Source: Halomicrobium katesii DSM 19301
Lineage (GTDB): Archaea > Halobacteriota > Halobacteria > Halobacteriales > Haloarculaceae
Direction of reading: 5' to 3'
Length of the DNA: 64,000 nucleotides
Assembly (NCBI RefSeq): GCF_000379085.1
Contig: NZ_KB905378.1
Coordinates: forward strand, 1,696,327 to 1,760,326
The position numbers and the translations under genes were made by a program. The notes beneath the pieces were generated by a model. It was given only the letters and a program-made list of their open reading frames with translations, was not told the DNA's origin and searched no databases. The number at the start of each line of letters is the position of its first letter. Within the stretch, counting starts at the first letter, position 1. Below, piece by piece: positions 39,806 through 49,523 of this stretch.

Positions 39806-42021
39806 GTCCGCTCGTTTTCGGGCGACCGGGATGTGTGTTGTGTCTCGGCCTGCTGGAACTCCAGCACGGCGACGGCACCGCGGCGCGTGCCGTCGTCGCG
39901 GATGTCGTTGTCCTCGATCCAGACCGTCCCACCGTAGAGGTTCATCATCACCGAAACGAAGTAGAGCCCGAAGCCGTGGCTGGTCTGGCTGGCCCCGACG
40001 TTGCGCTCGAAGACGGTCTCTTTCATTTCGTCGGTCATGCCGGGACCGTTGTCGGCGACTCTGAGCTGGACGCGGTCGGCGATCTCGCTGGCGGTGATCT
40101 CGACGCGGGGCGCTGGTGCGTCGTTGTGCGTGATGGCGTTCGAGATGACGCTGTCGACGACTTTCTCGACGAGGTCGTTGGCGAGAACGGTCAGCCCGTC
40201 GTCGACGGCCAGGTCGATGGTCACGTCCGTGAAGTCCTCCGAGAGCACGTCGACGCGGTCGGACAACACCCCGCCGAGATCGATCCTGTCGAGGCGCTGT
40301 GCCTCGCTGGCCGTGACGGTGTCGTTGATCGCCTCGATCTCCTCGCTGAGTTCCGAGAGGTCCTCACACCACTGGACGATGCGGTCGAGGTGTCGCTGTC
40401 TGGCGTCGTCGACGTGGTCTCGCAGGTGGTTGGCCCGTCCCTCGATGACGAGCAAGGCGTTGCGCAGCGTGTGTCGCAACACCCCGTTGAAGAACGCGAC
40501 CTGCTCGTTGCGACGCTCGATCGCCTGTCGGCTCTGGCGCAGCTCGTGTTCGCGGTCGACCTGCGTGAACGCGACCTGCGTCGTCCGGGCGAGGATCGTC
40601 GCGAACTGCTCGTCTTCGGTCACGAACGCACCGAGCTCGCGCGAGCCGATCGCCAGCACGCCGTGGTTGTCGATCGGCACGAGGAGGAGATACCGGAACG
40701 GCATCGTCGTTCCCGAGTCTCGTACGTCCGCTCTGTCGATCGTCTCGGACTCGTAGGCGCTGTAGATCGGGTGGTCCCGATCCTCGACCGTCAACTCCGT
40801 CAGCGTACACTCCCGTTCGAGCGCGTCGCTGGCGGCGACCGGGCGCAGTCGATCGTCCTCGTGTACGTACACGGCGGCAGCGTCCTGATCGAGGACGCGG
40901 TCCGCGAACGTCACCGTCAGCTCGGCGATGCGCTCGACCGAGTTGGCCGTGATGAACTGCTGGGTCGCCGCCTGGAGGGCTTCGAGGCGGTCCTGGCGGC
41001 GCTGCTGGCCGGTCACGTCACGCAAGACGACGAGTCGCCCCCGTTCGATGCCGTGCTGGTCGTCGATCGAGGTGACCTGCGGATCGAAGTACGTGACCTC
41101 CTCGCTGGCGGACTCCGAGTGCGAGTAGACCGAACTACTGTCGAGCCGTTCCGCGAGCCGCGGTGCGACGGTGGTGAGCCGTCGGCCACAGAGAGGATCG
41201 GCGTCGAACATCGCCTCGGCGGCGCGGTTGTGGTCGAGGATGCGCCCGTCCTCTGCGAGGACGAACACGGGGTCGGGCAGTTCGTCGACGAGGATATCGC
41301 TCGCCAGTGGCGTCACGTCGAGGAGATCGTACCGGAACAGCCCCCAGCCGAGCACCACGCCGGTGAGACCGAGCGCGGCCGGCGTCAGATCCACGCCCGG
41401 ATGTGTGAACAGGTAGAACTGTGTCGAGGCGTTGACGATGACCGGGACGAGGATCGCAGTCACCACCGTCGCCGTCTGCAGTCGGTAGATGGCCCGCGAT
41501 CTGACGAGAAAGCGTGCCAGGAGGAGAAACGCCGCCGCGAGGACGACGTACGTGTAGAGGAGATCGATCTGGGAGGGAATCCCCTCTGTGACGGTCAACA
41601 CGGCGGCATCCTCCCACGTTCCGACCCAAACGCTCTCGGGGCCCTGCACGTAGCCGTGGAGCGGTGCCGTCGCCGAGAGGGCGGTGTAGCCGGCCGGAAC
41701 GATCCACACCAGCCCGACGAACCGCGGCGTGAGAACGTCTTCACGTCCGATATAGGAGAGCACGAACACCAGTACGAGCGGGGTAGTGCTACTGGAGGCG
41801 GCCCGAGCGAAGCGGTCGAACAGATACGCGCTCGCCGGTTCCGCGGTCAAGACTCGGGCCGTCGCCATGAACGCCCACGCAGCGGCAGCGACCATCAGCC
41901 AGCCAAACGCGGAGGCCGCCGGGCGATCGTGGTTGCGCCAGGCGAACACCGCCATGGCACTGCAGATCAACCCGCTGACCAACGTCGTGGCGACGGTCCC
42001 CCAGAAGACGTACGTGGCCAT
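39802..42021 (-). CDS. membrane histidine kinase: 7TM, PAS, GAF, HATPase
   Basis: 739 residues. Seven hydrophobic segments fill the first ~210 residues (the histidine-kinase 7TM domain), followed by a PAS domain (LPDPVFVLAEDGRILDHN), a GAF domain, the phosphoacceptor helix (RHTLRNALLVIEG) and an ATPase domain with N-box (SNAITHND), G1 (VADNGPGM) and G2 (GFGLYFVS). The signal is unknown. No response regulator is adjacent. It overlaps an FAD oxidoreductase gene by 4 bp. Confidence 0.92.
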   Translation of the reverse strand: MATYVFWGTVATTLVSGLICSAMAVFAWRNHDRPAASAFGWLMVAAAAWAFMATARVLTAEPASAYLFDRFARAASSSTTPLVLVFVLSYIGREDVLTPRFVGLVWIVPAGYTALSATAPLHGYVQGPESVWVGTWEDAAVLTVTEGIPSQIDLLYTYVVLAAAFLLLARFLVRSRAIYRLQTATVVTAILVPVIVNASTQFYLFTHPGVDLTPAALGLTGVVLGWGLFRYDLLDVTPLASDILVDELPDPVFVLAEDGRILDHNRAAEAMFDADPLCGRRLTTVAPRLAERLDSSSVYSHSESASEEVTYFDPQVTSIDDQHGIERGRLVVLRDVTGQQRRQDRLEALQAATQQFITANSVERIAELTVTFADRVLDQDAAAVYVHEDDRLRPVAASDALERECTLTELTVEDRDHPIYSAYESETIDRADVRDSGTTMPFRYLLLVPIDNHGVLAIGSRELGAFVTEDEQFATILARTTQVAFTQVDREHELRQSRQAIERRNEQVAFFNGVLRHTLRNALLVIEGRANHLRDHVDDARQRHLDRIVQWCEDLSELSEEIEAINDTVTASEAQRLDRIDLGGVLSDRVDVLSEDFTDVTIDLAVDDGLTVLANDLVEKVVDSVISNAITHNDAPAPRVEITASEIADRVQLRVADNGPGMTDEMKETVFERNVGASQTSHGFGLYFVSVMMNLYGGTVWIEDNDIRDDGTRRGAVAVLEFQQAETQHTSRSPENERT

Positions 42022-42154
42022 TCAATTGTCCCGTTCCGACAATATTCGTTCCGACACTAATCAGTTGCCCTGACTCACGGCCACATTGCCGGCCGTCACC
42101 GAACCCTGCGTACGGTCCGCTACCTTTTTGTCTGCAGTGGGGATACTCGGATGC

Positions 42155-43030
42155 ATGTTGACCGTCCGGGCACCGGCAACGAGTGCCAATCTGGGGAGCG
42201 GGTTCGACGTGTTCGGCGTCGCGCTCGAGCGCCCGGCGGACGTGGTTCGCGTCTCGAAGGCCGAGCGGACGACCATCGAGGTGACGGGGGCCGGGAGCGA
42301 GTACATCCCGGAAGATCCGGAAAAAAACACCGTCGGCGCGGTCGCCGAAGCGCTCGACGCCCCGGCTCACATCGAGATCGACAAGGGCATCCGGCCCGCG
42401 TCGGGCCTGGGTTCGTCGGCCGCCAGCGCCGCTGCCGCGGCCGTCGGCCTCAACGAGCTCTACGGCCGGGGCCACAGCCGCGAGGCGCTCGTGCCCATCG
42501 CCGCCAAGGGCGAAGCGGTCGTCTCCGGGGACGCCCACGACGACAACGTCGCCCCGTCGATCATGGGCGGGTTCACGATCGCGACCGACGACGGCGTCAC
42601 GCAGGTCGACGCCGACATCCCGCTGGTGGCCTGCCTCCCCGACATCGTCGTCTCGACGCGCGACGCGCGACGCGTCGTCCCCGAGCGGGCCGGCGTCGAT
42701 CAGCTCGTCGAGACCGTCGGCAACGCCGCCAGGCTCACGACCGGAATGCATCGGGACGACCCCGATCTCGTGGGGGCCGGGATGTACGACTCGATCGTCA
42801 CGCCGGCCCGAGCGAAGCTGATCGACGGCTACGCGGGCGTTCGGGAGGCCGCGCTGGAAGCGGGCGCGACCGGGGTCACCATCAGCGGTGCCGGCCCGAC
42901 CGTCATCGCCGCCTGTCACGAGGGCGATCAGCGCGCGATCGGCTCGGCGATGATCGGGCGCTTCGCCGAGGAGGACGTGGAGGCTCAGGTGTACCAGACC
43001 CGAATCGGTGCCGGCGCGACCGTGTTCTAG
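42155..43030 (+). CDS. thrB: homoserine kinase
   Basis: 291-residue GHMP kinase. It starts MLTVRAPATSANLGSGFDVFG; the ATP loop RPASGLGSSAASAAAAA spans residues 80-96, and GVTISGAGPTVIA is the third GHMP motif. It phosphorylates homoserine on the way to threonine. The start at 42155 has a T-rich box (CCTTTTTG) 30 bp upstream; the longer upstream frame is not needed. Divergent from the histidine kinase. Confidence 0.94.
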   Translation: MLTVRAPATSANLGSGFDVFGVALERPADVVRVSKAERTTIEVTGAGSEYIPEDPEKNTVGAVAEALDAPAHIEIDKGIRPASGLGSSAASAAAAAVGLNELYGRGHSREALVPIAAKGEAVVSGDAHDDNVAPSIMGGFTIATDDGVTQVDADIPLVACLPDIVVSTRDARRVVPERAGVDQLVETVGNAARLTTGMHRDDPDLVGAGMYDSIVTPARAKLIDGYAGVREAALEAGATGVTISGAGPTVIAACHEGDQRAIGSAMIGRFAEEDVEAQVYQTRIGAGATVF

Positions 43031-43079
43031 GCGCTGTCTCCACCAGTTCGCTTTTGTGTCACGTGATCGACGTGCGAGT

Positions 43080-43406
43080 ATGGTCCCCGACGCGAGCGAC
43101 GACAGTCACGACCAGTCAACCGACGACGGCCGACCACGGCGAAGCGACGGCGGCGTCGATCCGGGGTTCGATCCGGACACGCTGTACCGGGTCGTTCGGG
43201 CCGCGATCAAAGACGCGCTGCTGGACGTGATCGGCACGTTGCTGTTGCTCGGCGTCGCGCTGGTGATCGTCGCTATCGGCGGACAGCTGCTCCTCGCTGC
43301 GATGTCCGAGGTGGCGATAGTGCTCGGAGCCCTGCTCGTCCTGTTCGGGCTCTACATCGGGGCTGCGACGCTGGAGCTGATCCCGCCGCTCCGGGAGTGG
43401 TTGTGA
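43080..43406 (+). CDS. small membrane protein, haloarchaeal
   Basis: 108 residues: a charged N-terminal third (DASDDSHDQSTDD), a middle helix (DPDTLYRVVRAAIKDALLDV) and two hydrophobic segments (GTLLLLGVALVIVAIGG and VAIVLGALLVLFGLYIG). No function is known. A TTTTGTG box lies 29 bp upstream of the ATG. Confidence 0.65.
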   Translation: MVPDASDDSHDQSTDDGRPRRSDGGVDPGFDPDTLYRVVRAAIKDALLDVIGTLLLLGVALVIVAIGGQLLLAAMSEVAIVLGALLVLFGLYIGAATLELIPPLREWL

Positions 43407-43457
43407 CCCTCAGTATAGCGGGTGAGTTTATCCGACCAGAGTGTGTCGTGTGTACAC

Positions 43458-43766
43458 ATGGCACGCAGACAGCCGGAGTTCGGGACGGACGACTCCAGGT
43501 CGCCGGCACCGGTCGCGGATCGACTCGTGTGGCTCGGTACCGCGCTGTGCGTATTCGGAGTGCCGCTCGTCGTCGGCGTCGCTCTCGCGGTCGTCCTGTC
43601 GGCACCGTCGCTGGCGGCGGGTGTCGACAGTGCCCTCGCGGCCGTCGAGGGGCCACTCGGCGCGCCCGACGGCATCGAGTGGCTGCTCCACGTGGGCGTT
43701 CTCGGCGTGCTCGTCGGCGCGTGGCTCGCCGGTGCGGGGCTCGTGAGCGGGGAGCTGTTGCCCTGA
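43458..43766 (+). CDS. small two-helix membrane protein
   Basis: 102 residues with hydrophobic segments WLGTALCVFGVPLVVGVALAV and LLHVGVLGVLVGAWLAGAG. A GTTTATCC box lies 30 bp upstream of the ATG at 43458. Its stop abuts the stop of the convergent MscS gene. Function unknown. Confidence 0.65.
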   Translation: MARRQPEFGTDDSRSPAPVADRLVWLGTALCVFGVPLVVGVALAVVLSAPSLAAGVDSALAAVEGPLGAPDGIEWLLHVGVLGVLVGAWLAGAGLVSGELLP

Positions 43767-45056
43767 TCAGTTCGTCTCGCCGTCGGCTTCCGCCGACGGT
43801 TGTCCGTCGGCCAGCGGACCGTCGCGCAGTTGGGCCGCAGTCCCGTCGCGTGCGGACAGTTCGCGCTGCGGGTACGGCACCGTGATCCCCTCGCCGTCGA
43901 ACGCCTCCTTGACGCCGCTGACGACCCCCGAGACGGCCCGCCACTTGCGCGGTGGGCTCGGGTGCTCGATCCAGTAGCGCAGTTCCAGCACGATCGCGGA
44001 GTCGCCGAAGGCCTTCGGGATGACTTTCGGTGCCGGAGCGTCCTCGATTATCTCCACGTCTTCGATGGCGTCGAGGGCGACCGCCTCGGCGTGGTCCGGA
44101 TCGGCGTCGTAGTCGATCCCGACCTCCGTCCGCAGCCGCAGCCGGCCGTTGGAACTCCGGTTGGTCAGGGACTGATCGTTGACCTTGTCGTTGGGCAGGA
44201 CGACCGTCTCGCCGTCGAAGTTCTGGAGCCGCGTGTTGAGGATCGTGATGTCGGTGACGATCCCCTCCTGGCCCCCGACTTCGACCCAGTCCCCGACGGT
44301 GAAGGGGCGCGAGAACATGAGGACGAAGCCGGCGATCAGCGAGCCCAGGGTCTGGCGAGCGGCCAGACCGACGACGATCCCGAGGAATCCGGCCCCCACC
44401 AGCAGACCGCTGAGATCGACGCCCCACAGCGTCATGATCGACGAACCGACGGTGACGAGCAGGACCACCTGGCCGACCCGCAGCATCACCTCTTCCTGGT
44501 GCTGGGTGACCCGGTCTGCGCCCTTGCTGAACCGATCGATCACGGTTCTGAGCTGGTCGGAGCCGACGTAGGCCAGCACCAGTAACGCGGCCGTGATCGT
44601 CGCTTTGACCAGATGAGGGATCGCGTCGAGAATGAGGCGACCGGTGGCGACGGCCACGTCGACGAGTCCCCAGACGACCAGCAGCGAGAGCGCACTGACG
44701 ATCGTGACAGACACCTGTAACACCCGCAGCGCGATCCCCGAGATCGTCGTCGGAATGTACATCCCGACCAGTTCGACGCCGTCGGCGACGCGGCTGTCGA
44801 ACAGTCGGGACGTGAGGACGCGGCGGATCTGGCGAACGAGCAGGGGGACGACGACGAAGACGGCGAGCAGCGCGGCGATCACGAGCACGGCGGTGACGGC
44901 GGCCCGCCCCTGCGTCGTCGCGAGTTCTTCGAGGAACCGTTGGCCCTCCCCGAAGACGGACGCGACGGTGTCCTGAAACACCGGCCAGTTCGACGCGGAG
45001 CCGTTGGTCGGAGCTGGTGTCTCCTCGCCGACCGGGGTCGGCGTCGTCGCCTGCAT
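43767..45056 (-). CDS. MscS family mechanosensitive channel
   Basis: 429 residues. Several transmembrane helices precede the pore-lining helix GLLVGAGFLGIVVGLAARQTLG and the beta domain (FTVGDWVEVGGQEGIVTDI), with LNTRLQNFDGETVVLPND. It releases solutes on hypo-osmotic shock. Its upstream region, on the minus strand, carries a 78-bp family C element that separates it from the DCC gene. Confidence 0.92.
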   Translation of the reverse strand: MQATTPTPVGEETPAPTNGSASNWPVFQDTVASVFGEGQRFLEELATTQGRAAVTAVLVIAALLAVFVVVPLLVRQIRRVLTSRLFDSRVADGVELVGMYIPTTISGIALRVLQVSVTIVSALSLLVVWGLVDVAVATGRLILDAIPHLVKATITAALLVLAYVGSDQLRTVIDRFSKGADRVTQHQEEVMLRVGQVVLLVTVGSSIMTLWGVDLSGLLVGAGFLGIVVGLAARQTLGSLIAGFVLMFSRPFTVGDWVEVGGQEGIVTDITILNTRLQNFDGETVVLPNDKVNDQSLTNRSSNGRLRLRTEVGIDYDADPDHAEAVALDAIEDVEIIEDAPAPKVIPKAFGDSAIVLELRYWIEHPSPPRKWRAVSGVVSGVKEAFDGEGITVPYPQRELSARDGTAAQLRDGPLADGQPSAEADGETN

Positions 45057-45104
45057 GGTTCCCCGAGAGAGCTACAGCGGCTTCAGGGTTGTCCTCCGGA
45101 GCGA

Positions 45105-45182
45105 TACGGTCGGCTGTCCATCTGTGACCGATTTCGCTACTCCGAGGTGGCGAATCCCGTCACCACGTTACGGCCAACAGGA
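45105..45182. mobile_element. MITE-like element, family C (78 bp), inserted at a stop codon
   Basis: Palindromic element, in opposite orientation to the copy at 53450: GTGACCGATTTCGC and GGTGGCGAA are shared. The right flank TCA (45183-45185) is the stop codon of the DCC gene on the minus strand; the left flank CGA differs from the expected TCA, so that duplication has decayed. Same length as the 53-kb copy. Confidence 0.65.
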
Positions 45183-45716
45183 TCAGTCGAGTCGCCGCTG
45201 GAGAAATCGGTCGCGAATCTCCGGCTCGGGGATCGGACACTGGTCTTTCTTGCCGAACACGCGATAGCGATACGCTGCCACCAGATCGTAGACCCCGTCG
45301 CGAACGCGGGTGGGGAGTGCGATCGCCGGGTACAACAGCGGCCACGGACCGTCGAGCCGTCGGGCCACGCGCAGTGCGGCCGTCGACTTCGTGGCGACCT
45401 CGCCGTCCTCGATCAGGACGACGGAGTCGAAGGTCTCGGTCGACAGATCGTGGCGTTCGAGCAAAGCCTGGCCGATCTCGGACTGGAGCGGTGCGAACTG
45501 GAACGTCCCGGCCGCGTCGAACCGCACGACGAACCGGACTGCGGCGTTACAGAGGTTACAGACGCCGTCGAACAGGAGTACTGGTCCGTCGATGGCATCG
45601 AGTCGAGCCGCCGCGGCGCGCTCGTCGCTCCCGCCGTCGCGGTCGTCGGAGCCGTCGTCGGAGCCGTCGTCGGAGCCGTCGTCGGAGCCGTCGTCCGCGG
45701 GAGTGTCGGCGCTCAC
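45183..45716 (-). CDS. DCC family thiol-disulfide oxidoreductase-like protein
   Basis: 177 residues. The family motif is LLFDGVCNLCNAAVRF (Cys53 and Cys56), with ATKSTAALRVARRL and the C-terminal PIPEPEIRDRFLQ. DCC proteins are small redox-like proteins of poorly known role. The N-terminal 40 residues are a low-complexity acidic extension built from repeats of GSDD (12-bp units at 45642-45689). Confidence 0.85.
   Translation of the reverse strand: MSADTPADDGSDDGSDDGSDDGSDDRDGGSDERAAAARLDAIDGPVLLFDGVCNLCNAAVRFVVRFDAAGTFQFAPLQSEIGQALLERHDLSTETFDSVVLIEDGEVATKSTAALRVARRLDGPWPLLYPAIALPTRVRDGVYDLVAAYRYRVFGKKDQCPIPEPEIRDRFLQRRLD
45642..45689. repeat. 12-bp tandem repeat (four units) in the DCC gene
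   Basis: GTCGTCGGAGCC is repeated four times without interruption and codes for GSDD units on the minus strand. Copy number changes would stay in frame, so length variation between strains is expected. Confidence 0.85.
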
Positions 45717-45746
45717 GGGTCGTGATTGCTCGCCGTGTTCGAACGC

Positions 45747-46652
45747 TCAGACGCCACGGTCCTGCATCTTCTCTTCCTCGGGCAGGTCGGCGTTGGCGTC
45801 GCCCTTCATGCCGCCGCCGATGTCCGACGCGATCTCGGCGAGTCGCTCGGGATCGTCCCAGTTGTTTACCGCCTCGACGATGGCGGTGCCCATCGCTTCG
45901 GGGTCCTCCGCGCCGAAGATGCCCGAGCCGACGAAGATGCCGTCACAGCCGTGGTGCATCATCAGCGCGGCGTCGGCGGGAGTCGCGATACCACCGGCGG
46001 CGAAGTTGACGACCGGGAGGCGTCCCATCTCGGCGGTCTCGTGGACGAGATCGGCCGGGGCCTCGTGCTCGCGGGCCCACTTCTCGCGTTCCTCGTAGCT
46101 CATCCCGTCGAGCTCGCGGATCGAGCCCTTAATCGACCGCTGGTGGTGGACGGCCTGGTTCACGTCGCCGGTGCCGGCCTCGCCCTTGGTTCGAATCATC
46201 GCCGCGCCTTCGTCGATCCGGCGCAGCGCTTCGCCGAGGTTCCGCGCGCCACAGACGAACGGGGCGGTGAACTCGCGCTTGTCGATGTGATAGCGGTCGT
46301 CGGCCGGCGTGAGCACCTCGCTCTCGTCGACCATGTCCGCACCGGCGGCCTCGAGGATCTGGGCCTCCTTGGTGTGTCCGATCCGGGACTTGCCCATCAC
46401 CGGGATCGACACCTCGTCGATGATCGCCTGCAGCGAGGCGGGGTCGGCCATCCGGGAGACGCCACCGCGCTTGCGGATGTCCGCCGGCACGGCTTCGAGG
46501 TTCATCACGGCGACGGCACCCACGTCCTCCGCGATGCGGGCCTGCTCGCGGTCGACAACGTCCATGATGACGCCGCCCTTCTGCATCTTCGCGAAGCCGC
46601 GCTTGACCAGTTCCGTCCCCCGCTTGAGCTCTTCGAGATCGGTATCGGACAT
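45747..46652 (-). CDS. pdxS: pyridoxal 5'-phosphate synthase PdxS subunit
   Basis: 301 residues (start [17 protein letters not shown]). The active-site lysine is Lys88 in [11 protein letters not shown], with GGVIMDVV and [17 protein letters not shown] as phosphate-site parts. It makes PLP from ribose-5-P, glyceraldehyde-3-P and ammonia from PdxT. pdxT is not adjacent. A TTAAG box (about 46678-46682) lies 28 bp upstream, consistent with a leaderless transcript; the longer frame is not used. Confidence 0.96.
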   Translation of the reverse strand: MSDTDLEELKRGTELVKRGFAKMQKGGVIMDVVDREQARIAEDVGAVAVMNLEAVPADIRKRGGVSRMADPASLQAIIDEVSIPVMGKSRIGHTKEAQILEAAGADMVDESEVLTPADDRYHIDKREFTAPFVCGARNLGEALRRIDEGAAMIRTKGEAGTGDVNQAVHHQRSIKGSIRELDGMSYEEREKWAREHEAPADLVHETAEMGRLPVVNFAAGGIATPADAALMMHHGCDGIFVGSGIFGAEDPEAMGTAIVEAVNNWDDPERLAEIASDIGGGMKGDANADLPEEEKMQDRGV

Positions 46653-46807
46653 TACGCTCCGCTTAGGGTCGGACTCACTTAACGCGTGTCCTTCTGTGTG
46701 GAACACAGTTTCACGGCGTGTGCCCGCTCGCGTTCGGGCCGGCGGCGAACCGACCACGGTCGATCAGGTACACAAAGGCTTTGGCCAACGCGGCCGGCGA
46801 ATCAGGT

Positions 46808-47080
46808 ATGCATTGGCGGCTCTTCGCGACGCTGGCCGAGACGGCCGGCGAGGATCGGGTGTCGGTCGACGACGCCGAGACGGTCGGCGAGGCCCTCGAC
46901 GCACTGCTGTCGGCCCACCCCGCACTCGAATCGGAAGTGCTGGACGACGACGGCTCGCTGGTCGATCACATCCGGCTGCTCCACGACGGCGACGATCCGT
47001 TCGCGGCCGGCGACGGACTCGACACGCCCGTCTCGCCGGGCGACGAGCTGGCGCTGTTCCCGCCGGTCAGCGGCGGATAG
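46808..47080 (+). CDS. samp1: SAMP1-like ubiquitin-fold modifier (MoaD family)
   Basis: 90 residues starting MHWRLFATLAETAGED and ending LFPPVSGG with the C-terminal diglycine needed for isopeptide linkage. The tail matches that of Haloferax SAMP1. Such proteins both supply sulfur in molybdopterin synthesis and tag proteins (sampylation). It is divergent from pdxS. Confidence 0.9.
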   Translation: MHWRLFATLAETAGEDRVSVDDAETVGEALDALLSAHPALESEVLDDDGSLVDHIRLLHDGDDPFAAGDGLDTPVSPGDELALFPPVSGG

Positions 47081-47084
47081 CGCC

Positions 47085-47975
47085 TCACTCCCCGCCCGTC
47101 AGATCCGCGGCCGTGACGAAGGTCGGCGAGTCGTCGGTGTCAGCCCGGACGAACGCCGCCTGCCCGACGTGGCGTGGCGTCTCCGGGAGCAGGATTCGGA
47201 CGGCGTCGGCACCGATCGCCGCGGCGTCGTCGCGGATCGCAGTGACCAGCGCGTCGGCGGCGTCGGCGTCGTCCCACGCGGCGACGCCGTACTCGGCGAT
47301 CCGTTCGTCAGCGCCGGCTGCCGTCCTGACCCGGCAGGCCATCCCGCAGGTGCCGTCGCGCCTGACCGCGAACACGCGCTGCTCGTCGGCCAGGTCGTGG
47401 AGGCCGTCGCGGCTCAGCTCCGAGAGCGCCCAGGAGTGCCCCGCATCGAGGGCCAGCCCCCGCAGTGCCGTCCGCGCGTCGCTGTCGGTCCAGTAGTCCC
47501 AGGCCGCCGCGGGATCGGCGTCGACGGTCTCGCCGGGGGTTCCCTCCCGTGGCGTCGGCTCGGCCCACCGGAAGCTCGTCACCGGCTCGAACCCCGCGGC
47601 GATCGACTGCCCCAGTCCGGCGTCGTTCCACGAGAACACCATGTTCCGGGCGACGGTCGCGCCCCGGTCCCGTGCCCACTCGAAGAGCGCGTCGACCATC
47701 CGGAGTCCGAGGCCGGCTCGCCGGTGGTCGGGATCGACGCGCATCCCCTGGAGCCACGCCCCGTGGTCGGTGAGCACGAGCGCCTGACAGAGCCCGACCG
47801 CCCGGCCGTCGACGTCGGCGACGACCGTGCGCTGGTCCGGCCCGTCGCCCGCGACCCAGTCGCGGAACACGTCCGGGATGTAGTCGCGCTGCTCGCGGTC
47901 GTCCCACGTGTCGGCGGTGAAGGCGGCGACGGCCTCGTCGTCGTCTTCGCGGGCCTGTCGAACGGTCCCGTTCAT
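47085..47975 (-). CDS. GNAT family N-acetyltransferase (two-domain)
   Basis: 296 residues. The first domain has the acetyl-CoA loop MRVDPDHRRAGLGLRMVD; the second half is a divergent domain (about residues 160-290). The N-terminal FTADTWDDREQRDYIPDVF is common in haloarchaeal members. The substrate is unknown. The 3' end lies 4 bp from the convergent SAMP1 gene. Confidence 0.85.
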   Translation of the reverse strand: MNGTVRQAREDDDEAVAAFTADTWDDREQRDYIPDVFRDWVAGDGPDQRTVVADVDGRAVGLCQALVLTDHGAWLQGMRVDPDHRRAGLGLRMVDALFEWARDRGATVARNMVFSWNDAGLGQSIAAGFEPVTSFRWAEPTPREGTPGETVDADPAAAWDYWTDSDARTALRGLALDAGHSWALSELSRDGLHDLADEQRVFAVRRDGTCGMACRVRTAAGADERIAEYGVAAWDDADAADALVTAIRDDAAAIGADAVRILLPETPRHVGQAAFVRADTDDSPTFVTAADLTGGE

Positions 47976-48005
47976 GCGTGACCCTACGAGTCGAGCGCCT
48001 TGAAA

Positions 48006-49292
48006 CTACGTCCAGGGGCGGGACTGGGACTGGATCTCGCCGGCCAGTGGCTCGCTCATCGTGTCGGCCACGTCGGACGTGTTCGCCAGCGCCCACATCA
48101 GCTTCACCTTCGCCGTTCCGGGGAGCATGTCCTCGCCTTCGACGACGCCGGCCGCCAGCAGATCACGGCCGGTGTCGTAGACCCGGTCACACACTCGCCC
48201 GTCGAGACACTGACTGGTCATGACGACCGCGGTGCCGTCGTCGGTCAGGTCGTCGATCACGTCGATCCAGTCGGTGTCGACGTGGCCCAGCCCGGTGCCC
48301 TCGACGACGATGCCCGCGGCGTCGTCGAGCGCCGCCAGCCGGCTCGCGTCGGTGCCCGGCGTGAACTTCACCAGCTCCACGTCCGTCTCCAGTTCGTCGT
48401 GCAGTGCCAGTTCGATCTCGCCGCGCTGGGCGTGCTCCCGGCGGAACGTGACACCGCCCTCGTCCGCCGACCCCGCGGCTGCCGGCTCGCCCTCGCGGAC
48501 CGCCTCGTAGTCGACGGTGCCGAGGGGCTCGGCACCGACGGTCTCGAAGGCGTCCCGACGGGAGGTGTGGTTCTTCCGGACGCGGGTCCCGCGGTGGAGC
48601 GCACAGCGGTCGTCGGACTCGCTTTCGTGCATACAGACCATGACCTCCGCGGCGTCGCTCTTTGCCGCCGCGACCGCAGACACCGCGTTCATGACGTTGT
48701 CCGAGGAGGGGCGGTCGGCCGATCGCTGGCTGCCGGTGAAGACGATCGGCACCGGCGTATCGAGCATGAACGCCATCGCGCTCGCGGTGAACTGCATCGT
48801 GTCGGTGCCGTGCATGACGACGACGCCGTCGGCACCGGCCTCGATCTCCTCGTGGATCGCCCGTGCGAGGTCCTGCCAGACGGCCGGCGTCATGTTCTCC
48901 GAGAGGATGTTGGCGACGACGCGGCCGCGGTAGTTGGCCATCCCCGCGAGGTCGGGCACCGCTCGCAACACGTCTTCGGCGTCGAACTGTGCGGTCACCG
49001 CGCCGGTGCGGTAGTCGACGGTGGAGGCGATCGTGCCCCCGGTCGAGATCAGCGACACCGTCGGCAGCGCCTCGTCGAACTCCACCGTCGAGGTGCCCTC
49101 CTCGTCCTGTGCGCTCTCGACGTCGTACACGTCGGTCTCGACGACCTCGACGGTGGCGTCTTCGCGATCGATGCCGACGTTGTATCCGCCGTCGAGCTTG
49201 ACGACGAGGTGGTCGGGCGTGCTCGACGGCAGGAGGACGCCCTCGTAGGCCTGCGCTCCGCGTTCGACGTGGATCCGGTCGCCTGCGTTCAT
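48006..49292 (-). CDS. gatD: Glu-tRNA(Gln) amidotransferase subunit D
   Basis: 428 residues. An N-terminal beta-barrel (GDRIHVERGAQAYEGVLLPS) precedes an asparaginase-fold domain with LISTGGTIAST (Thr87) and VVMHGTDTMQFTASAM. With GatE it converts Glu-tRNA(Gln) to Gln-tRNA(Gln), an archaeal route. gatE is not adjacent. The start at 49292 matches GatD; the longer frame upstream is the reverse of the MITE. Confidence 0.93.
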   Translation of the reverse strand: MNAGDRIHVERGAQAYEGVLLPSSTPDHLVVKLDGGYNVGIDREDATVEVVETDVYDVESAQDEEGTSTVEFDEALPTVSLISTGGTIASTVDYRTGAVTAQFDAEDVLRAVPDLAGMANYRGRVVANILSENMTPAVWQDLARAIHEEIEAGADGVVVMHGTDTMQFTASAMAFMLDTPVPIVFTGSQRSADRPSSDNVMNAVSAVAAAKSDAAEVMVCMHESESDDRCALHRGTRVRKNHTSRRDAFETVGAEPLGTVDYEAVREGEPAAAGSADEGGVTFRREHAQRGEIELALHDELETDVELVKFTPGTDASRLAALDDAAGIVVEGTGLGHVDTDWIDVIDDLTDDGTAVVMTSQCLDGRVCDRVYDTGRDLLAAGVVEGEDMLPGTAKVKLMWALANTSDVADTMSEPLAGEIQSQSRPWT

Positions 49293-49380
49293 GGCCGGTC
49301 GTTCCCGCCGCCGGGACGTAAACCCTCCCGTTTCACCGCCGAGCGGGACCGCCAGCCGGGAGTGGGCCGCGCCGTCGTCG

Positions 49381-49466
49381 ATATAGTAGCCATTGAAGAT
49401 CAATGCACACCCGGTCGCACGACGGCAGTGCGATCGATGTGTAAATCGTTTCAATTGTTCCTATAG
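49381..49466. mobile_element. outer-type MITE-like element, uninterrupted copy
   Basis: 86 bp, the reverse complement of the element at 18410-18577 without its nested insertion (about 80 of 86 positions identical). It shows the empty site of the nested element. It lies between the divergent gatD and the 49524 gene. Confidence 0.82.
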
Positions 49467-49523
49467 GGGCCAACGGTCGCCGCGAACCCCGAAGTTATAC
49501 GTCTCGCAGGCGACCGTCGGCGT

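Noticed and set aside
45642-45689. Regular 12-bp repeats as a possible CRISPR-like array
   Set aside because: Units are adjacent with no spacers, and they code for GSDD in frame within a gene.
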